Shown: piece by piece, positions 23,593-35,219 of the stretch
Numbering within the stretch: position 1 is the first letter of the stretch
How the letters are laid out: each line of letters opens with the position of its first letter
Assembly (NCBI GenBank): GCA_001414485.1
Contig: LLEY01000052.1
Coordinates: forward strand, 310,001 to 374,000
DNA from: Calycina herbarum
Lineage: Eukaryota; Ascomycota; Leotiomycetes; Helotiales; Pezizellaceae
DNA: 64,000 nt
Direction of reading: 5' to 3'
The notes under the pieces: model-generated
What the model was told of the DNA's origin: nothing
Database searches by the model: none
Seen by the model: only the letters and a program-made list of their open reading frames with translations
Made by a program: the position numbers and the translations under genes

Positions 23593-23704
23593 GTAAGTAT
23601 ATCATCTCCAGCGCTTGTCGCATTGTCGTCGCGGAAGACGCGCCTTGAATGCGCCAAATCGGCGCAAACTCCCACAACGAACAATTTCACTAATTCCTTT
23701 GCAG
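23593..23704 (+). other. Probable 5' UTR intron of the basic-protein gene
   Basis: GTAAGTATATC donor at 23593, CACTAATTC branch-like site near 23692 and TTTGCAG acceptor ending at 23704, six bases before the ATG at 23711. 112 nt, non-coding. A leader intron immediately before the start codon is common in highly expressed fungal genes. Confidence 0.65.
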
Positions 23705-23710
23705 GATACA

Positions 23711-24443
23711 ATGGCTCGTGAGGGTACTCGATCCGCAACCGGTCAGTATACATTATATCCCCACGTCCTCGTCGCTGCGCTTTTGCGAAGCTCGGCGCGT
23801 AGCGGTTATCTTGCGAAGCTATACTGAACCTCCCACAGGCAACTCCCGCCCCAGAGTCTTCGACACTGTCCCAGAGCCAGTCGTTACCAAGAAGAAGGCC
23901 ACTGCCAACACGGGCGCAAAGCGTGGACCTAAGAAGGCAACTACTACAACCAAAGCTGCGAAGCCCACTGGTGTCGCCAAGAAGACCGCTGCGCCAAAGA
24001 AGAAGACCTCGGTTGCTACCAAGGTTTGTGGATTCGGTTCCGACATATATTGGGCTTTACTGATAGGGACAATAGGCAAAGGGTGTCGTCAAGAAGGCTG
24101 AAGGAGCTGCCACCGGCAACCCAGAGAAGAAGGTATGTCTACAATTGTTCTTTTGTTGTGGTAATTGGCATTCGGACGCGTCGAGGACCCCTGTCAAAGC
24201 GATGTTCCGAAACAAATTGTTTTGGACCTCACCTTCAAGGAGAACAAGAGAATTGTGATGGTCTCCATTGCAATGCTTTAGATCTTCAGGTTCTCAAACT
24301 CCTTTTTGCGATGTCGCCACTTGTCCACTAATTTTAAAGTTCACCATTGCTAACTGGACCTCCCCTAGGCTGCTGGTACCAAGAAGATCAAGGGAACAGA
24401 CGTCACTGCAGGCAAGAAGGCCGCTGCCACCAAGAAGAAGTAA
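23711..24443 (+). CDS. Small Lys/Ala-rich basic protein (histone H1 tail-like)
   Basis: Four exons: 23711-23741, 23839-24023, 24076-24132, 24369-24443; 115 aa. The N-terminus MAREGTRSATGNSRPRVFDT is followed by tandem basic Lys/Ala/Pro/Thr stretches (KRGPKKATTTTKAAKPTG, KKTAAPKKKTSVATK, GKKAAATKKK-stop). Composition resembles the C-terminal tail of linker histones, but no globular winged-helix domain is present, so I do not call it H1. The third coding intron (24133-24368, 236 nt) is long for this locus. All junctions are GT-AG and keep the Lys-rich frame. Likely nuclear and nucleic-acid binding, by composition only. Reads like a conserved fungal orphan. Confidence 0.75.
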
Positions 24444-25566
24444 ACCTTCATACGCATTATGAAATCTCTTCTGCCAGAAGAATAAGTCCTGCAAAAGTGA
24501 TGCTCAATGTACCTTGATCGTGTCTCTCTCTTCACTAGATATTGATCGTGTACTTGAATATCACCTTTCCACACTTGCAGCTTGTTCTTTCCAACAGATA
24601 GAGAGAAGATATGAATGGCGTTGAGGAGTTTGATGTTTTTATTGGATGGACGACAATTAGGGTATCTGTTTTCTCCATGGGACGGACTGTGCTGGAGAAA
24701 TCATTGTTATAGTATGATGATTCTTGATTGATATTTTCGAAGCAAGGGAAGAAACAGAATTGAGAGCAATACTTGATAATAGGATTATTGAGTTTGTGGT
24801 TTTCATAGCGTGGTTTGGTCTAATATCTGGTCCTTGTTGGCAGTTGTTAATGGATGAGGGAACTTCGTTTTGTTATTTTCTTTGGACCTTGGAGCGCTTT
24901 GGACCTGGAAGTACATGCATGTTGGCAAGAACCTCTACATACATACAATCAATCTGTGCTTGGAACAATTTTATGGTTTTGCTTTGAAGCTGAAGTTGTG
25001 ATTTCTTGGTGTTGTTCATGCTCTGCTGTCTGATGCTAATTTCCGGACATCATTTCGACATTTATCTTTCACTTCTCCAAATATTGAGGAGTCCTTTTAA
25101 CGAGTAAACAAACAGATTCACTCCATTCCTTTTGTTTGATGTTAATAAGAAAAGGTGGCCAGGCACTGCACCTGCGTCCCAAAGGTTCAGCAAACCTGAA
25201 GCTGGGTCAACCCCTCGTTATTCAAATACCCTGAAGGAGACTAGTTTAATGTCTCATCCCCCCACATCCTTCCAGCAGAGGATTGAATTATCAGACAGTA
25301 TTGAATGAACTATATTCTGGCGCCAGTCCTTGCATGGGTCGAGGAGAATACATGGAGGAGACAAGGGATGTTGGAACAAGCTAAAGATTTGCGTTCTTCC
25401 ATCCCAAAGAATCCTGCCCACTTTCTTCATGCAGGTAGCTCTTTATTTTTACTTTGCTCTGTTTTCTTGCACTCTCAACTTTCCTCTTGTTCTCATAAGC
25501 CCAATTCTCCGAGGGTATCATAAAACCCAGTAACCCCCCAAATCACAATCACACCCTCTTCAACAC
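24444..25566. other. Intergenic between convergent genes
   Basis: 1.1 kb between two convergent 3' ends. T-rich 3' UTR-like sequence first, C-rich stretches toward 25566. Short open frames at 24724-24987 and 25305-25533 show no family resemblance. Confidence 0.5.
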
Positions 25567-28094
25567 TCAACCCCGCCCCAAATCCAAATCCACAACCATC
25601 ACCATCCCCTCCCCATCACTTTTCACCTCCTCCCCAGCTCCGAAAAAAGGCTTCACACCCATATTAACAACCCCTTCCCACAGCCCCCCAACAATCCCCC
25701 TAAGTTCCTCCCCCGTCTGTCCAAAATCCGGGAACGCATTAACCTCTAAAAGCCAAGCCCGATTATCCGCATCAACCAAGAAATCCACACCGAAAACCTC
25801 GAACGCATTCGGTAAAGTCTGGAAATGGATCATCATCCCCTTCGCCGCGGCGGTGAAGAGTTCAGATGTTAGGGTGCAGATTTGGGTGAAGATTTCTTCT
25901 TTTTTGTCAAGTGGAAGGGAGGGAAGGTTCCAGAAGGCGGAGACGGGGTTGTATTCTTGTTCTGGGGGATTGGGGGATGTGGTAGAGGAGGATGTTTGGA
26001 GACAAGTGTTTGTGAGGTGAGCTAGGAGATCTGATGGCTCGGAGGAGAAAGAAGGTGGGACGTAAGGTGTTGAGGCGAAGAGTGCGAGCATAGGTTTATA
26101 CACGAAGACTTTTAGACTTCCTACAGCGAGGACGTAAGTTCTGATGTGGAATTTTGTGGGTAAGCCCGTGGGACAGGGGAGGAGGAGGGGTGGATCGATG
26201 TATGGTTGTGCGATGAAGTGACGGAGGTGGGAGGTCATGATGTAGTCGTCTCTTTCCTCGCCAGGCTTTTGATCTTTAGGATTTGTGGTGTCTTCCTCTT
26301 CCTCTTCTTCGTCATCGGAATCGGGTTGTGCTTCTTCCCACTCTTCGAAGATGGATTGGAGTTCTTCTTCTGTGCTGAATAAACGGATTCCTTGTCCACG
26401 GTCACTCATTCCGGGTTTTAAAATCCACCATTCTCGCTCATTCGGTTCCTTATCTTCGTTCTTCTGAAAGCTTTCTTTCAATTCCCATGCTTCAATCAAA
26501 GCATCGTCTAGGAATTCAGCATAGTCGAGTTCAAAATCGCAAGAAGGCTTGACATTTGTGGCTAAAATTGAAGAGGGGTTTTTCGCGATCCAATTGTGTC
26601 GTGTTGTGCTTAAATAATGCTTTCGTATCAGAGCTTTTCGTATTATATACGCGTTTGTCAGGGAAGTAGATGGATGCGCCATGATATGCTCGAATGGCAA
26701 AGATTCATAAGCCCCAATTTGGAGAAATGGTGTCTCGGGATCGGGAAGCTCCGAGATTGAAGAAATGAGGGTATATGAACTCTCAGGTAGTCGAGATTTC
26801 AGAGCTGCCAATATTAGAGGCTGAACATACTTGTCCTCATAATTGATGAGGGCATAGAAATGTTTGGATGGGGTGGGATCCAAAAACAACTTGTCCATGG
26901 AAACTTCTGGTGACCTGGATATTCGTGTGGTCAGACAATGATCGTAGAAAAGAAATGCGGAAATCTTTGTATTGATCTATTGTAGTCTAATACTCTAACT
27001 CCGTTCACTCACAGCTTCAGCTCCCCTTGATTTACCACATCCGCATGCATAAAGTTTGCCTTTAGAGGTGTGACACTATTGGACCTTGTTAGCTCGAACT
27101 TCAACAATATTTGGGATTTAACTAACCTCGAGTAGAGTTCTTTAATAGCCCATCCGTCATTTCCCGGAGGTGCCTCCTCAACAGATTTATAGACATCTAT
27201 AAATCGTGGGGCCCACTTAAAATGCTTGTGTGTATGGCGTGTAACATCGGTCTCCTCTTTGCCTGTATCACACTCTCCTTCTCGAATCCTTTGCTCCTCC
27301 TCGTCGGGATTTCCATCCTCATCCTCCACCTCTTTGAAGCAACTCCCGTCACTCCAATAATTTTGCAGCATATTCGTCCACATAATCTTTCTCGTCTCGA
27401 CACCCTCAACTAAAGGCACATTGACGGAGTATACATCTACATCTTTCCCCCAATTATCGTATAAATGTTGTATTAACTTCGTAGATAGTTTCGTTGCCGC
27501 CGCAATAATCTCCGGGTCGTGAGCCGAATCGGGTTTCTTGGGTGATTCCATAGAAAAGAAAGCAAAGCTCAAAGCAATAGCCTTCCTCCTACATATCGCA
27601 GCTTCGAGTGCTCCTCCCAATGTGCCACTACTCAAACTGAATACTGCCGTAGAATTTCTACCATAGTTTGGGCCACTGACCACAAGATCAATTGGGCCGC
27701 GGTCTTTGAAGAAATGGTATAATCCGATTTGTACGCAACTCGCAGGTGTTCCGTCAACCAATACCCATTCCTCCTTTTCCTCTGCCCCCGCAGCTAAAGG
27801 TCGTGAATGTGTTGTGCCATCGTCTTTGTGTAATGTACCCGGTCGAAAGTAGGTCGGTTTGATGGTTTGACCCACCATATGCGCTTTTCCGATCCATGAT
27901 CTCTGTGTATGTGGGAGGACTACTGAGACGACATGTCCTGCTGCTTGGAGAGCTTTGACGAGGGAATGTACATAAGGGGAGGAATGGTTCGAGGGAGGGC
28001 CGTCGTCGTTGACTACCTATGTAGAGCATTAGATATTGCAGGACTCTAGAAACTCGGATGAAACAATACAGATGTGACTTACGAGAATATGCAT
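25567..28094 (-). CDS. PBY1: SurE-TTL fusion protein, PBY1-like
   Basis: Four exons: 28094-28083, 28016-27127, 27075-27013, 26914-25567; 770 aa. The N-terminal half is a SurE-type phosphatase: MHILVVNDDG (exon 1 is only 12 nt), GPNYGRNSTAVFSLSSGTLGGA, and SVTPLKANFMHA rebuilt across the third exon. The C-terminal half is a tubulin-tyrosine-ligase-like ATP-grasp domain (FYALINYEDKYVQPLI, WWILKPGMSDRGQGIRLF, FHIRTYVLAVG, LLEVNAFPDFG), with an acidic insert (DSDDEEEEEEDT). This architecture is that of yeast Pby1, a P-body-associated protein. The two halves could be annotated as separate genes, but a clean 98-nt intron (27012-26915) joins them in frame with no intervening stop. Confidence 0.88.
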
Positions 28095-29060
28095 TTTGGA
28101 TTGAATTAGATATGTGTTGAGGTTCCTTTATTGTGGTATTACGTAGGTAGAGTAGTACGATATCGGCTTCGAAAATAAATAGAAATCGCCCCTCATCGCG
28201 GGGGAGTCAAGCAGTCCGGCCCGACCCTGACGAGCCCCACCGAATTCGCAATACCTGCCATACAAGTGGTGATTTAGCTCTTGAGAAGTCAACAATATCA
28301 AAAGATCTTCGAACGAGAAGAGAACTTCAAATTATAGACTCAGCTTTTCAGATCTGCTTGCCTTCTTCCTTCCCTATATTCTATTATTATTATCACGTGG
28401 GCGTCAGCAAAACTTCGGTCAACCCCTCCCCCTATCTTTCAACATGACCTTTGGCCAATCGATCGAGACATGTTTCCCTATGATTCTCTTCCATACAATT
28501 TCATATAAATATACATCATTCTGTGTCGTCAAAAATGAATCGCTAGGGAGAGGATGGAAAAGACGATGGTTTTCATTTTCCCTATTTCCATGAGTCCTGA
28601 CAGCAAAAGATGTTATAGTCGGATATGGGAAGGCGCGGCCCTGAATAACGGCCCAAGACGGATAAGCTATCCCTCCCTTTTCAAATCATAGTATAATCTT
28701 CTGCCCTCTAGAATGAATGGAGAGAAATCCGGTTGGATTTCTTGATGATGGGTGTCGCTGCCTCCTGTTCGTGAGGCGTTTACAATGTATTGTATTCGTG
28801 TGTTTTCGCCTGTTTTGGTGGTGGCTTGGTGAGATTGACGAATGAGAATGCTACCCCCACCCCTTCCACTCCCAGGTTTTCCTTTTGGGCGTCATAGGGT
28901 AGCTACTGGGATGGGGTTGAGGCTGATATGGGGACCTTTCAACTTTCTCCCCAAACTTCACCTCCAAAGCTTTGAGGGCGAAAGATTTAGATCATCAATA
29001 TGGGAACGCAGATACTCTACTGCCCTGATGACCCTACTTCCATAGTAGCTAAGTATTTAT
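28095..29060. other. Intergenic
   Basis: About 970 bp upstream of PBY1. It contains ATCACGTGGGCG near 28391 (an E-box-like CACGTG) and GC-rich patches. No gene recognised on either strand. Confidence 0.5.
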
Positions 29061-29079
29061 ACCGTATCTCCACTTCTTC

Positions 29080-32000
29080 GACCTCCGCTAATCCCAAGGC
29101 TGCAGTATTGTGTTTGTGCATATCTTGAGAGGCGATCCGATTACGACCTGGAGCGACGGCGACGTCTGTTGGCCCCGAGATTTCCTTCGAGATGATGTTC
29201 CAAATACCCGAATCATGACTGTAAGCAACATATGTGCGACCTTCGTTCTCCTGTCCTTCGCTAAGAGGTTTCAAGTGGGGTTATGATTCGAACAATGTGA
29301 ATATTACGGAGTTTTCGAGCGCGAATAGCATATTCGGCCATGCGGAAAACCTTTTGTTTGATATCGCACGGAGAAGGAGGACACCCGCTGAGGTGAGACG
29401 GTACTGAGAGCTCACAACATACACAATGGCTGAATCTTCTAGAAATCGCGTCCTGTGATTTCGTTGGGCACAGGCTCGGGGGCTTAGTGATCAAAGAGGC
29501 TTTGATTCGGTCATCCGAATATCTCAACAACCAACAAGACTTAAGTTTGGGGAGCATCTTCAAGTTTACGTCTGGCGTGGTCTTTCTAGGGACTCCCCAC
29601 CGAGGCAGCGAGAAGACTGGTCTTGGACAGATTGTGGCAAAAATCGCGGTTTTAGCTCTTCGGCAACCGAATGATAAGCTGCTCAAGAATCTAGAAAAGG
29701 ATTCAGATGTGCTGGAGAGACAACGTCGGTCTTTTGCTTCTATAAGCGAAAATTTCCCCGTTGTTTGTTTATGAGAGGAAAAGCCTATGGCAATTGGCAT
29801 AGTGCGCCTACCTCTAATCGTATCATTTGAAAATGCTATTAAAATGCAGATTGTTCCGGATTGGTCTGCATTGATCGACGGCTTCAAAGTCAGAGCAAGT
29901 TCCATTCCGGCGAGCCACTCTGAAATGTGCAAATACAAGAGCACGAACACACCGGGTTATCAGCGGACTTCAGGCTATATCATGAATCTTGTGGACCTTG
30001 CTGCCGCCAAGAATTCTCCAGGTGTGTAAATACACATACTTTTCTTTTTCTTTTTGTGTACCGTGAAGCTCCTACTTAACTGATCAGATTCGCTTCAGAT
30101 CATGGGGGTCGGAGCATCGGAACTTGAGTGGGACCGGGGATGAAATATGATTTTCTATTTCTTTATTGCGATATGAATGTCCATTTTATGCTAGCTTTCC
30201 ATAGTTGGAATGTAATCAGAGATCTCAGCTTAACATTTTCTCAAATACAGTCGATCGTCAACTCAAAGAAGAGGAAGAAAAATTTAGTGAGATGGCTATA
30301 AGATGTAAGTGATTCTTCTCACTTGGGTTCCCCCTCCTAGACGCTGATACACTAAAATAGCTGTGCTCAGTCCGCACTCTTCAGTTTCGTGCAATGGATG
30401 ATCGACACGACCAGATAGAAGAAGCTCATAAACAAACCTTTGAATGGGTCTTCCGAAAAGAACCCTTCGTCGAATGGCTAGAACACGGGAATGGCGTTTT
30501 TTGGATCAATGGAAAGGCCGGCGCTGGAAAATCCACCCTCATGAAGTTTGTTTTCCTATGATCACAGGACCCGGCAGTATCTCAATGTAGAGTCGTCGCA
30601 AGATCCTTCAGTATTTGCGGGATTTTTCTTTCACGACCGGGGTACTCCTCTCCAGAAATCCCAGACTGGCTTACTCAAGTCAATTCTGCACCAAATAATC
30701 GGACAATTCAAAAAGCTCGCGGCGGCTACTTGTGGGGAGCGTTATTCCTCCGTCTACGCATTTTACAGAAAGAACCCAAGCAAATTGCTTTATCAGGATA
30801 TCACGAAGGAACCTATGCAACATGAGTGGTCACGCTTTGAACAACCTTCAAAAATATTCTTCGGCAAGCGGACTTTCCTCTAAGGCTATTTCTTTTGATT
30901 GACGGTCTAGATGAATATGAAGGCGACAAAGACGAGCTTGTGGATTTACTGCGGAATGTAACATCTTCATTGGGACCCGATTCCCGCTTACGACTGTGCC
31001 TCTCCAGTCGGCCATGGAACATATTCCAAGATGCGTTTGGGAACGGTCTTAACTTTCGGCTCCAAGACCTCACATACAGAGACATCAGCTTATATGTGTC
31101 TGGTAGCTTGAACAGTAGAGCTAGAGTGAGAGAGCTTGAGCGCATCAATCAAAATAGTACCTCGGAGCTTTTTGATGAAATCGTCCAGAAGGCAGACGGA
31201 GTTTTTCTGTGGGTCAAACTTGTGGTAAATCACTCATAAGTGGACTTCGAAATTATGACAGCATCACAGATCTCCGAAAGCGCCTGGATACCTTTCCAAA
31301 AGATCTTGAACCACTATACAAAAGAATGATCGATGAAATAGATGAAATATACGTCTAAGAAGCGGTAAAACTTTTTTATATCATGCAGACAGCTCGTAAG
31401 TCTCCAAGGACGCTCTCTCTGTGGCGTGCGCACGGAGAGGAGGAAGCAAAAAACAATGATGGCAAAATTGAGTATCTCACCGCCGAAGATCAGGTTGTAA
31501 GATGCCTCGAGGTTGGTGGGAGACTGAGAAGCAGGTGCGCTGGTCTTCTAGAAATCAAGTTCGTAGGCATATACTCTTACGACGAGACACTTCAATATGG
31601 TTCTCTTCAAGTAGAAACGAAACTACCCCAGAGCCGGTTCGCTCCCGTGGAATCCACGGTGCAATATTTACACTAGTCTGTCAAGGACTACTTCAGAAAA
31701 CCCGAGATAGTGGCTCTTTTGATAAATCTATGTCTTGAGTTACAGTTCGAGCCCCACGAATGGTTACAGCAAGCATATATCAAAGAGATCAGAGATTGCT
31801 TTGGACACCCATTTCAAACGTTTATAACGAAGCGAGAACAGGAGGAGCCCGGCATCGTATGGGAGCTCTTTGGCCATATGTTTCTTGTGACGAAAATTCT
31901 GCTGTCAGCAAGTACTGGACTTCTGAGAGTTTATCTCCTGATGATTGTTCTTTCGGTATAAAAAAACTAACTGTAGATCAAGTATCGCTGCCAGAGGACA

Positions 32001-33305
32001 AGAAGGGCCAATTTGCGAGTCAGTACCGTTCTTGAATATTGAAGCGCGCTTTTTGCTAATATATGACTAGCTAAACATGTATATGAAGCCGAGATGATTG
32101 CAAACTTCTTTGTTTTTCTCACTACCTTTAAAACAGGAGAAGTAAATTCACCAACTAAATTAACGGCTAGCGACGATATAAGGAAGAATTGGAAGGCATT
32201 GACAGAAGAGGACGTATTCACGTATATTTACAACACTCAATCGGACACTTGGATTGGTCTGAAAGATGCGATGGGAAGTACCAAAAATCGCGCAGGACTC
32301 GCGCTTCTTAAATCGACAGTCAACCGATCCAAACAGTCATTCATGATGCTTGCAATACCAGGAGTTGATAGTTCCAAGAATGAAACTCACGCGAAGCAAA
32401 CGGTTCGCGATGTAAGTTCAGGATTCTGCAGATTTATAGTATCTAAGGCTGATCTAGGCGCCCCGTAAATCGACCCCCCCTCTCTGTTATAGCTATAATT
32501 CCTATCATTAGGAGTGAATTCGATTAGTGAAAAAAATCTTCATCGTCTACTGTTTACCCAATTAAGCTGCCCCAGCTCTATTTTTTCTTTAGGTTTTCTC
32601 TTTCTCTTATTTACCTTCTTCGTTTTTCTAAAAAAGAAAATAGTGACTCTTCTTTCAGTATATCTATCATAGCTATTATTAGATAATGCTTTAATATTAT
32701 TAACTATATTCTCGTTTATGTGTCTTTTATGTGTCTTTTATGTGTCTTTTATCTATGATTTTAAGCCTTGAGTATTATACCCTCTTCTTATACTTACTGT
32801 ATAAATAGTGGGCTTTAAGTTATATGTAGGAATCTACTATAATATAGAACTAATAACCTATTTCTACGAATTGTAAGTATGTGGAACTCACCGCCCTACT
32901 AATTCAGTAGAAAACGCACGAAAGAGTAGGTTACAGAGGCGAAGCGTGGGGGAGGGGGTTGATTTACGGGGCGCCGCTGATCTAAGGCTCAAGGTAGTCG
33001 GTGCATGGCAGTATATGAAAGCACCAGAAATCTGGGCCAAAATGCAAACCACTTCCAAGGGAATCGAACTCGCTTTGTGTGAGTTTGATTTGAATTACGC
33101 AGTGAACAGTAATCCCACGTCGGAAGCCATAACCAACTTCAAAATGCGGGAAGCCTATTGCTATTGGGTTGACAAGTATTTTCATAAGATAGAAACATCG
33201 GGGGGTACCTTTGTAACAAATGTTAGAGCAGTCATCATTAAGAAGTGGCCGGGTACGCGGGATTGGGCTCTTACTAACTTGGATGACAGTGGTTTGGGCT
33301 CGTAA
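29080..33305 (+). pseudogene. Decayed NACHT/STAND receptor with lipase-like N-terminal domain
   Basis: Pieces of one long protein appear in order but in shifting frames. First is an alpha/beta-hydrolase-like domain: VFVHILRGDPITTWSDGDV, CWPRDFLRDDVPNTRIM, VGHRLGGLVIKEALI, VVFLGTPHRGS, then SEMCKYKSTNTPGYQR. The nucleophile-elbow Ser of GHSLGG reads Arg (GHRLGG). Then a NACHT domain: FWINGKAGAGKSTLMKFVF (P-loop, about 30500) and LFLLIDGLDEYEGD (Walker B, about 30888), followed by LCLSSRPWN and a helical C-terminus (VQYLH-stop-SVKDYF). Lesions include stops near 29772, 31357 and 31674, frameshifts near 30560, 30860 and 31220, and a 519-bp element at 32457. Fungal STAND proteins of this type are NLR-like and linked to self/non-self recognition; this copy cannot encode a full protein. 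Confidence 0.8.
32457..32975. mobile_element. 519-bp non-autonomous TIR element (MITE-like), 9-bp TSD
   Basis: Left end GGCGCCCCGTAAATCGACCC; the right end read in reverse is GGCGCCCCGTAAATCAACCC, so the inverted repeats match at 21 of the first 22 positions. Both sides are flanked by GCTGATCTA (32448-32456 and 32976-32984), a perfect 9-bp target duplication. The interior is AT-rich, non-coding, and includes a short (ATGTGTCTTTT) tandem repeat near 32720. A 9-bp duplication suggests a Mutator-like mobiliser, but the family is not established. It sits inside the STAND pseudogene frame; the flanking frames on both sides read through the duplicated codons. Confidence 0.88.
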
Positions 33306-33627
33306 GTGATCTCCTTCCACTGCATTGTGATTGTATGCTAACGTGGAAAGGGCACGGAACTTGAAGTTTCCCAGGAGCGTGGGCACCTCTGTTTTTGGTT
33401 TGTGGGATACGTCGCTTGGCGCATGTGATGGTTTATAGTGTTTGGATGACCCTCCATTTGTTTCAAACGAATCTCTACGTAAATCCCAGCTGTAGTCTAT
33501 AATTCATAACATAATGGTTTATTTTCAGAAACGAGAACAACTAGGTAACCAATCTCAAAATTTGACGACATATGAATTAAATAGCTTCATAGCTTCTTTA
33601 CAGATCCAACTTCTTTGAACTGAAGAG
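33306..33627. other. Spacer between two pseudogenes
   Basis: 322 bp, no recognisable coding sequence. The true 5' ends of the WD40-like pseudogene and the 3' end of the STAND pseudogene are uncertain within it. Confidence 0.4.
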
Positions 33628-35219
33628 TTGGCTGGTCAACAAAAATTCGCCCCCCAAAACAACCTTTCAGAGGGAAACAGATCAAGAGTAAGCTATTCTC
33701 ACTTCCCTATGACGCCTCAATTAACAGGACGAGCTAGCATCTCGACACCAAATCAAATACCAACCTGTCTCGCATTTCTAGCTGTCTCCTTGCCAACTCG
33801 GCACTTCGTGGTCGGTTCTCGTACATTCTCATCTGAAGGAACTGGGGCGGTCACTGGATGTTTGACTCTTTTCGAAGTTTCAACTGAGGGCAATGAAATG
33901 TAACGTTCTCCTAAAAATTCGGATATTAATTTTTCCCACCTAATTTTCCATCCCCGTGTTCACATAAAAAAGTCCGTTATTAATACCAATACCAGAAAAT
34001 TGATCGATTCTCTACAAACACCTTCCGGCATCACATGCTTTCATGCATCAGCATCTAGGATAGCAACTGGAACGACTGATGTCCACGTGAGAACATACGA
34101 TGTCCTTCCAAAATTCAGACATGAGCCAGCTTTGCTGCGACCAGCACAAGAGCACTCATTCTTTTCATCTTCAGTCGAAATCACGTCTATCCAATACCAC
34201 CCCACACTGCTTTCTTTTCTCATATGCACCGCCAATGACGGCGAAGTTAGAATCGTTACGCTACCCCGCTCTAAAACCGCACATTTGAAACCCTAGAAAT
34301 CCAGCGATAATGCGATGCAAAGACATGGACCATGGGGAGCGGCTTGGACTCCATTACCTCGAAAAAGCGACATGCAACCATTGCATGCTGGACAAGGGAC
34401 ATACACCGTGGGCGATGATAACATAATAACTAACAGTAGCTGGACCCTGACAGAAACTTTCAACCGCAAGAAGTTTCCGGATGATCAACACGATCCACCC
34501 GAGGATATCCATAGGGGTTGGGAATTACCGGCGTGGTAAATCTGATGCTTCCAGGACTCGCGGAAGGGAGAGATATTCTTGCCACAACGGGGAGAGATGG
34601 GAGCCTGAGTATTGTTGACGCGTTCACCAATGGTTTGGATGATGATGGGCATACACTTCAAGGGGGCCTGGTCGCTAGCTTCAAGGTGAATCAGCGTGGG
34701 GGTGCGTGGGGCTTGAAGGATGTGAGGGTGCCGTATGTTCCAGATGAGGGACTGGAAGATAGAATGGAAGAAAACAGAAGGCCGGATGAGGAATTTTACA
34801 GAAGAGTCGAGGAGTTGGAAGGGATCAAGACGCCAGATGAGATTATGGAGGATATGGAGAAAGAAGAAGCGGAAGCTTGCAGGATCAAGGGAATAGATCC
34901 TCTTGCCAGACACAAACCATACCAAAATGAAGCGGCAGATGAGTACGGAGAAAATACAGAATACCCGCCATGGACCAAGAAATGACGCTATGTACTTCTT
35001 ATTGGTGATCCTGAGGCTGGTCCTACGATTGTTGAGATAGAAGTTGAAGGGACCGGTAGCTGGGATAGGAGGAAGTGGGATGTAAGGAAGTTAACCGTCA
35101 TCGGTGAATACAAAGGAGAAGAAACTTTGATATCTGATGGTTACCTGGATGGGAACACTGTTATTGGCGCAAGTGCAAGTCGGAATGAGGGAGGAATTGG
35201 TGGGAAAGTTTGTTTCTAG
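33628..35219 (+). pseudogene. Decayed WD40-like gene, possibly DPH7-related
   Basis: Consecutive frames resemble a WD40 propeller protein: IPTCLAFLAVSLPTRHFVVG, LTLFEVSTEGNE, an intron (about 33902-33993), then SGITCFHASASRIATGTTD, ITSIQYHPTLLSFLICTAND, PWGAAWTPLPRKSD and YTVGDDNIITN, then ITGVVNLMLPGL, DILATTGRDGSLSIVDA and GGAWGLKDVRV. The order and spacing recall diphthine methyltransferase DPH7 (GGDD, then GVTA, then GGGVWRL), but this is weak. Breaks: in-frame TAG at 34294, a frameshift around 34515, and an in-frame TGA at 34983 inside an otherwise continuous C-terminus that ends at 35219. The lack of a clear start codon also argues for a relic. An intron could hide the first stop, but its donor would be poor. 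Confidence 0.5.

Noticed and set aside
23711..24443. Histone H1
   Set aside because: Composition fits an H1 tail, but there is no globular winged-helix domain.
29261..29950. 229-aa open frame on the minus strand
   Set aside because: Antisense to the lipase-like domain of the STAND pseudogene, whose plus-strand motifs are clear; no family resemblance on the minus strand.
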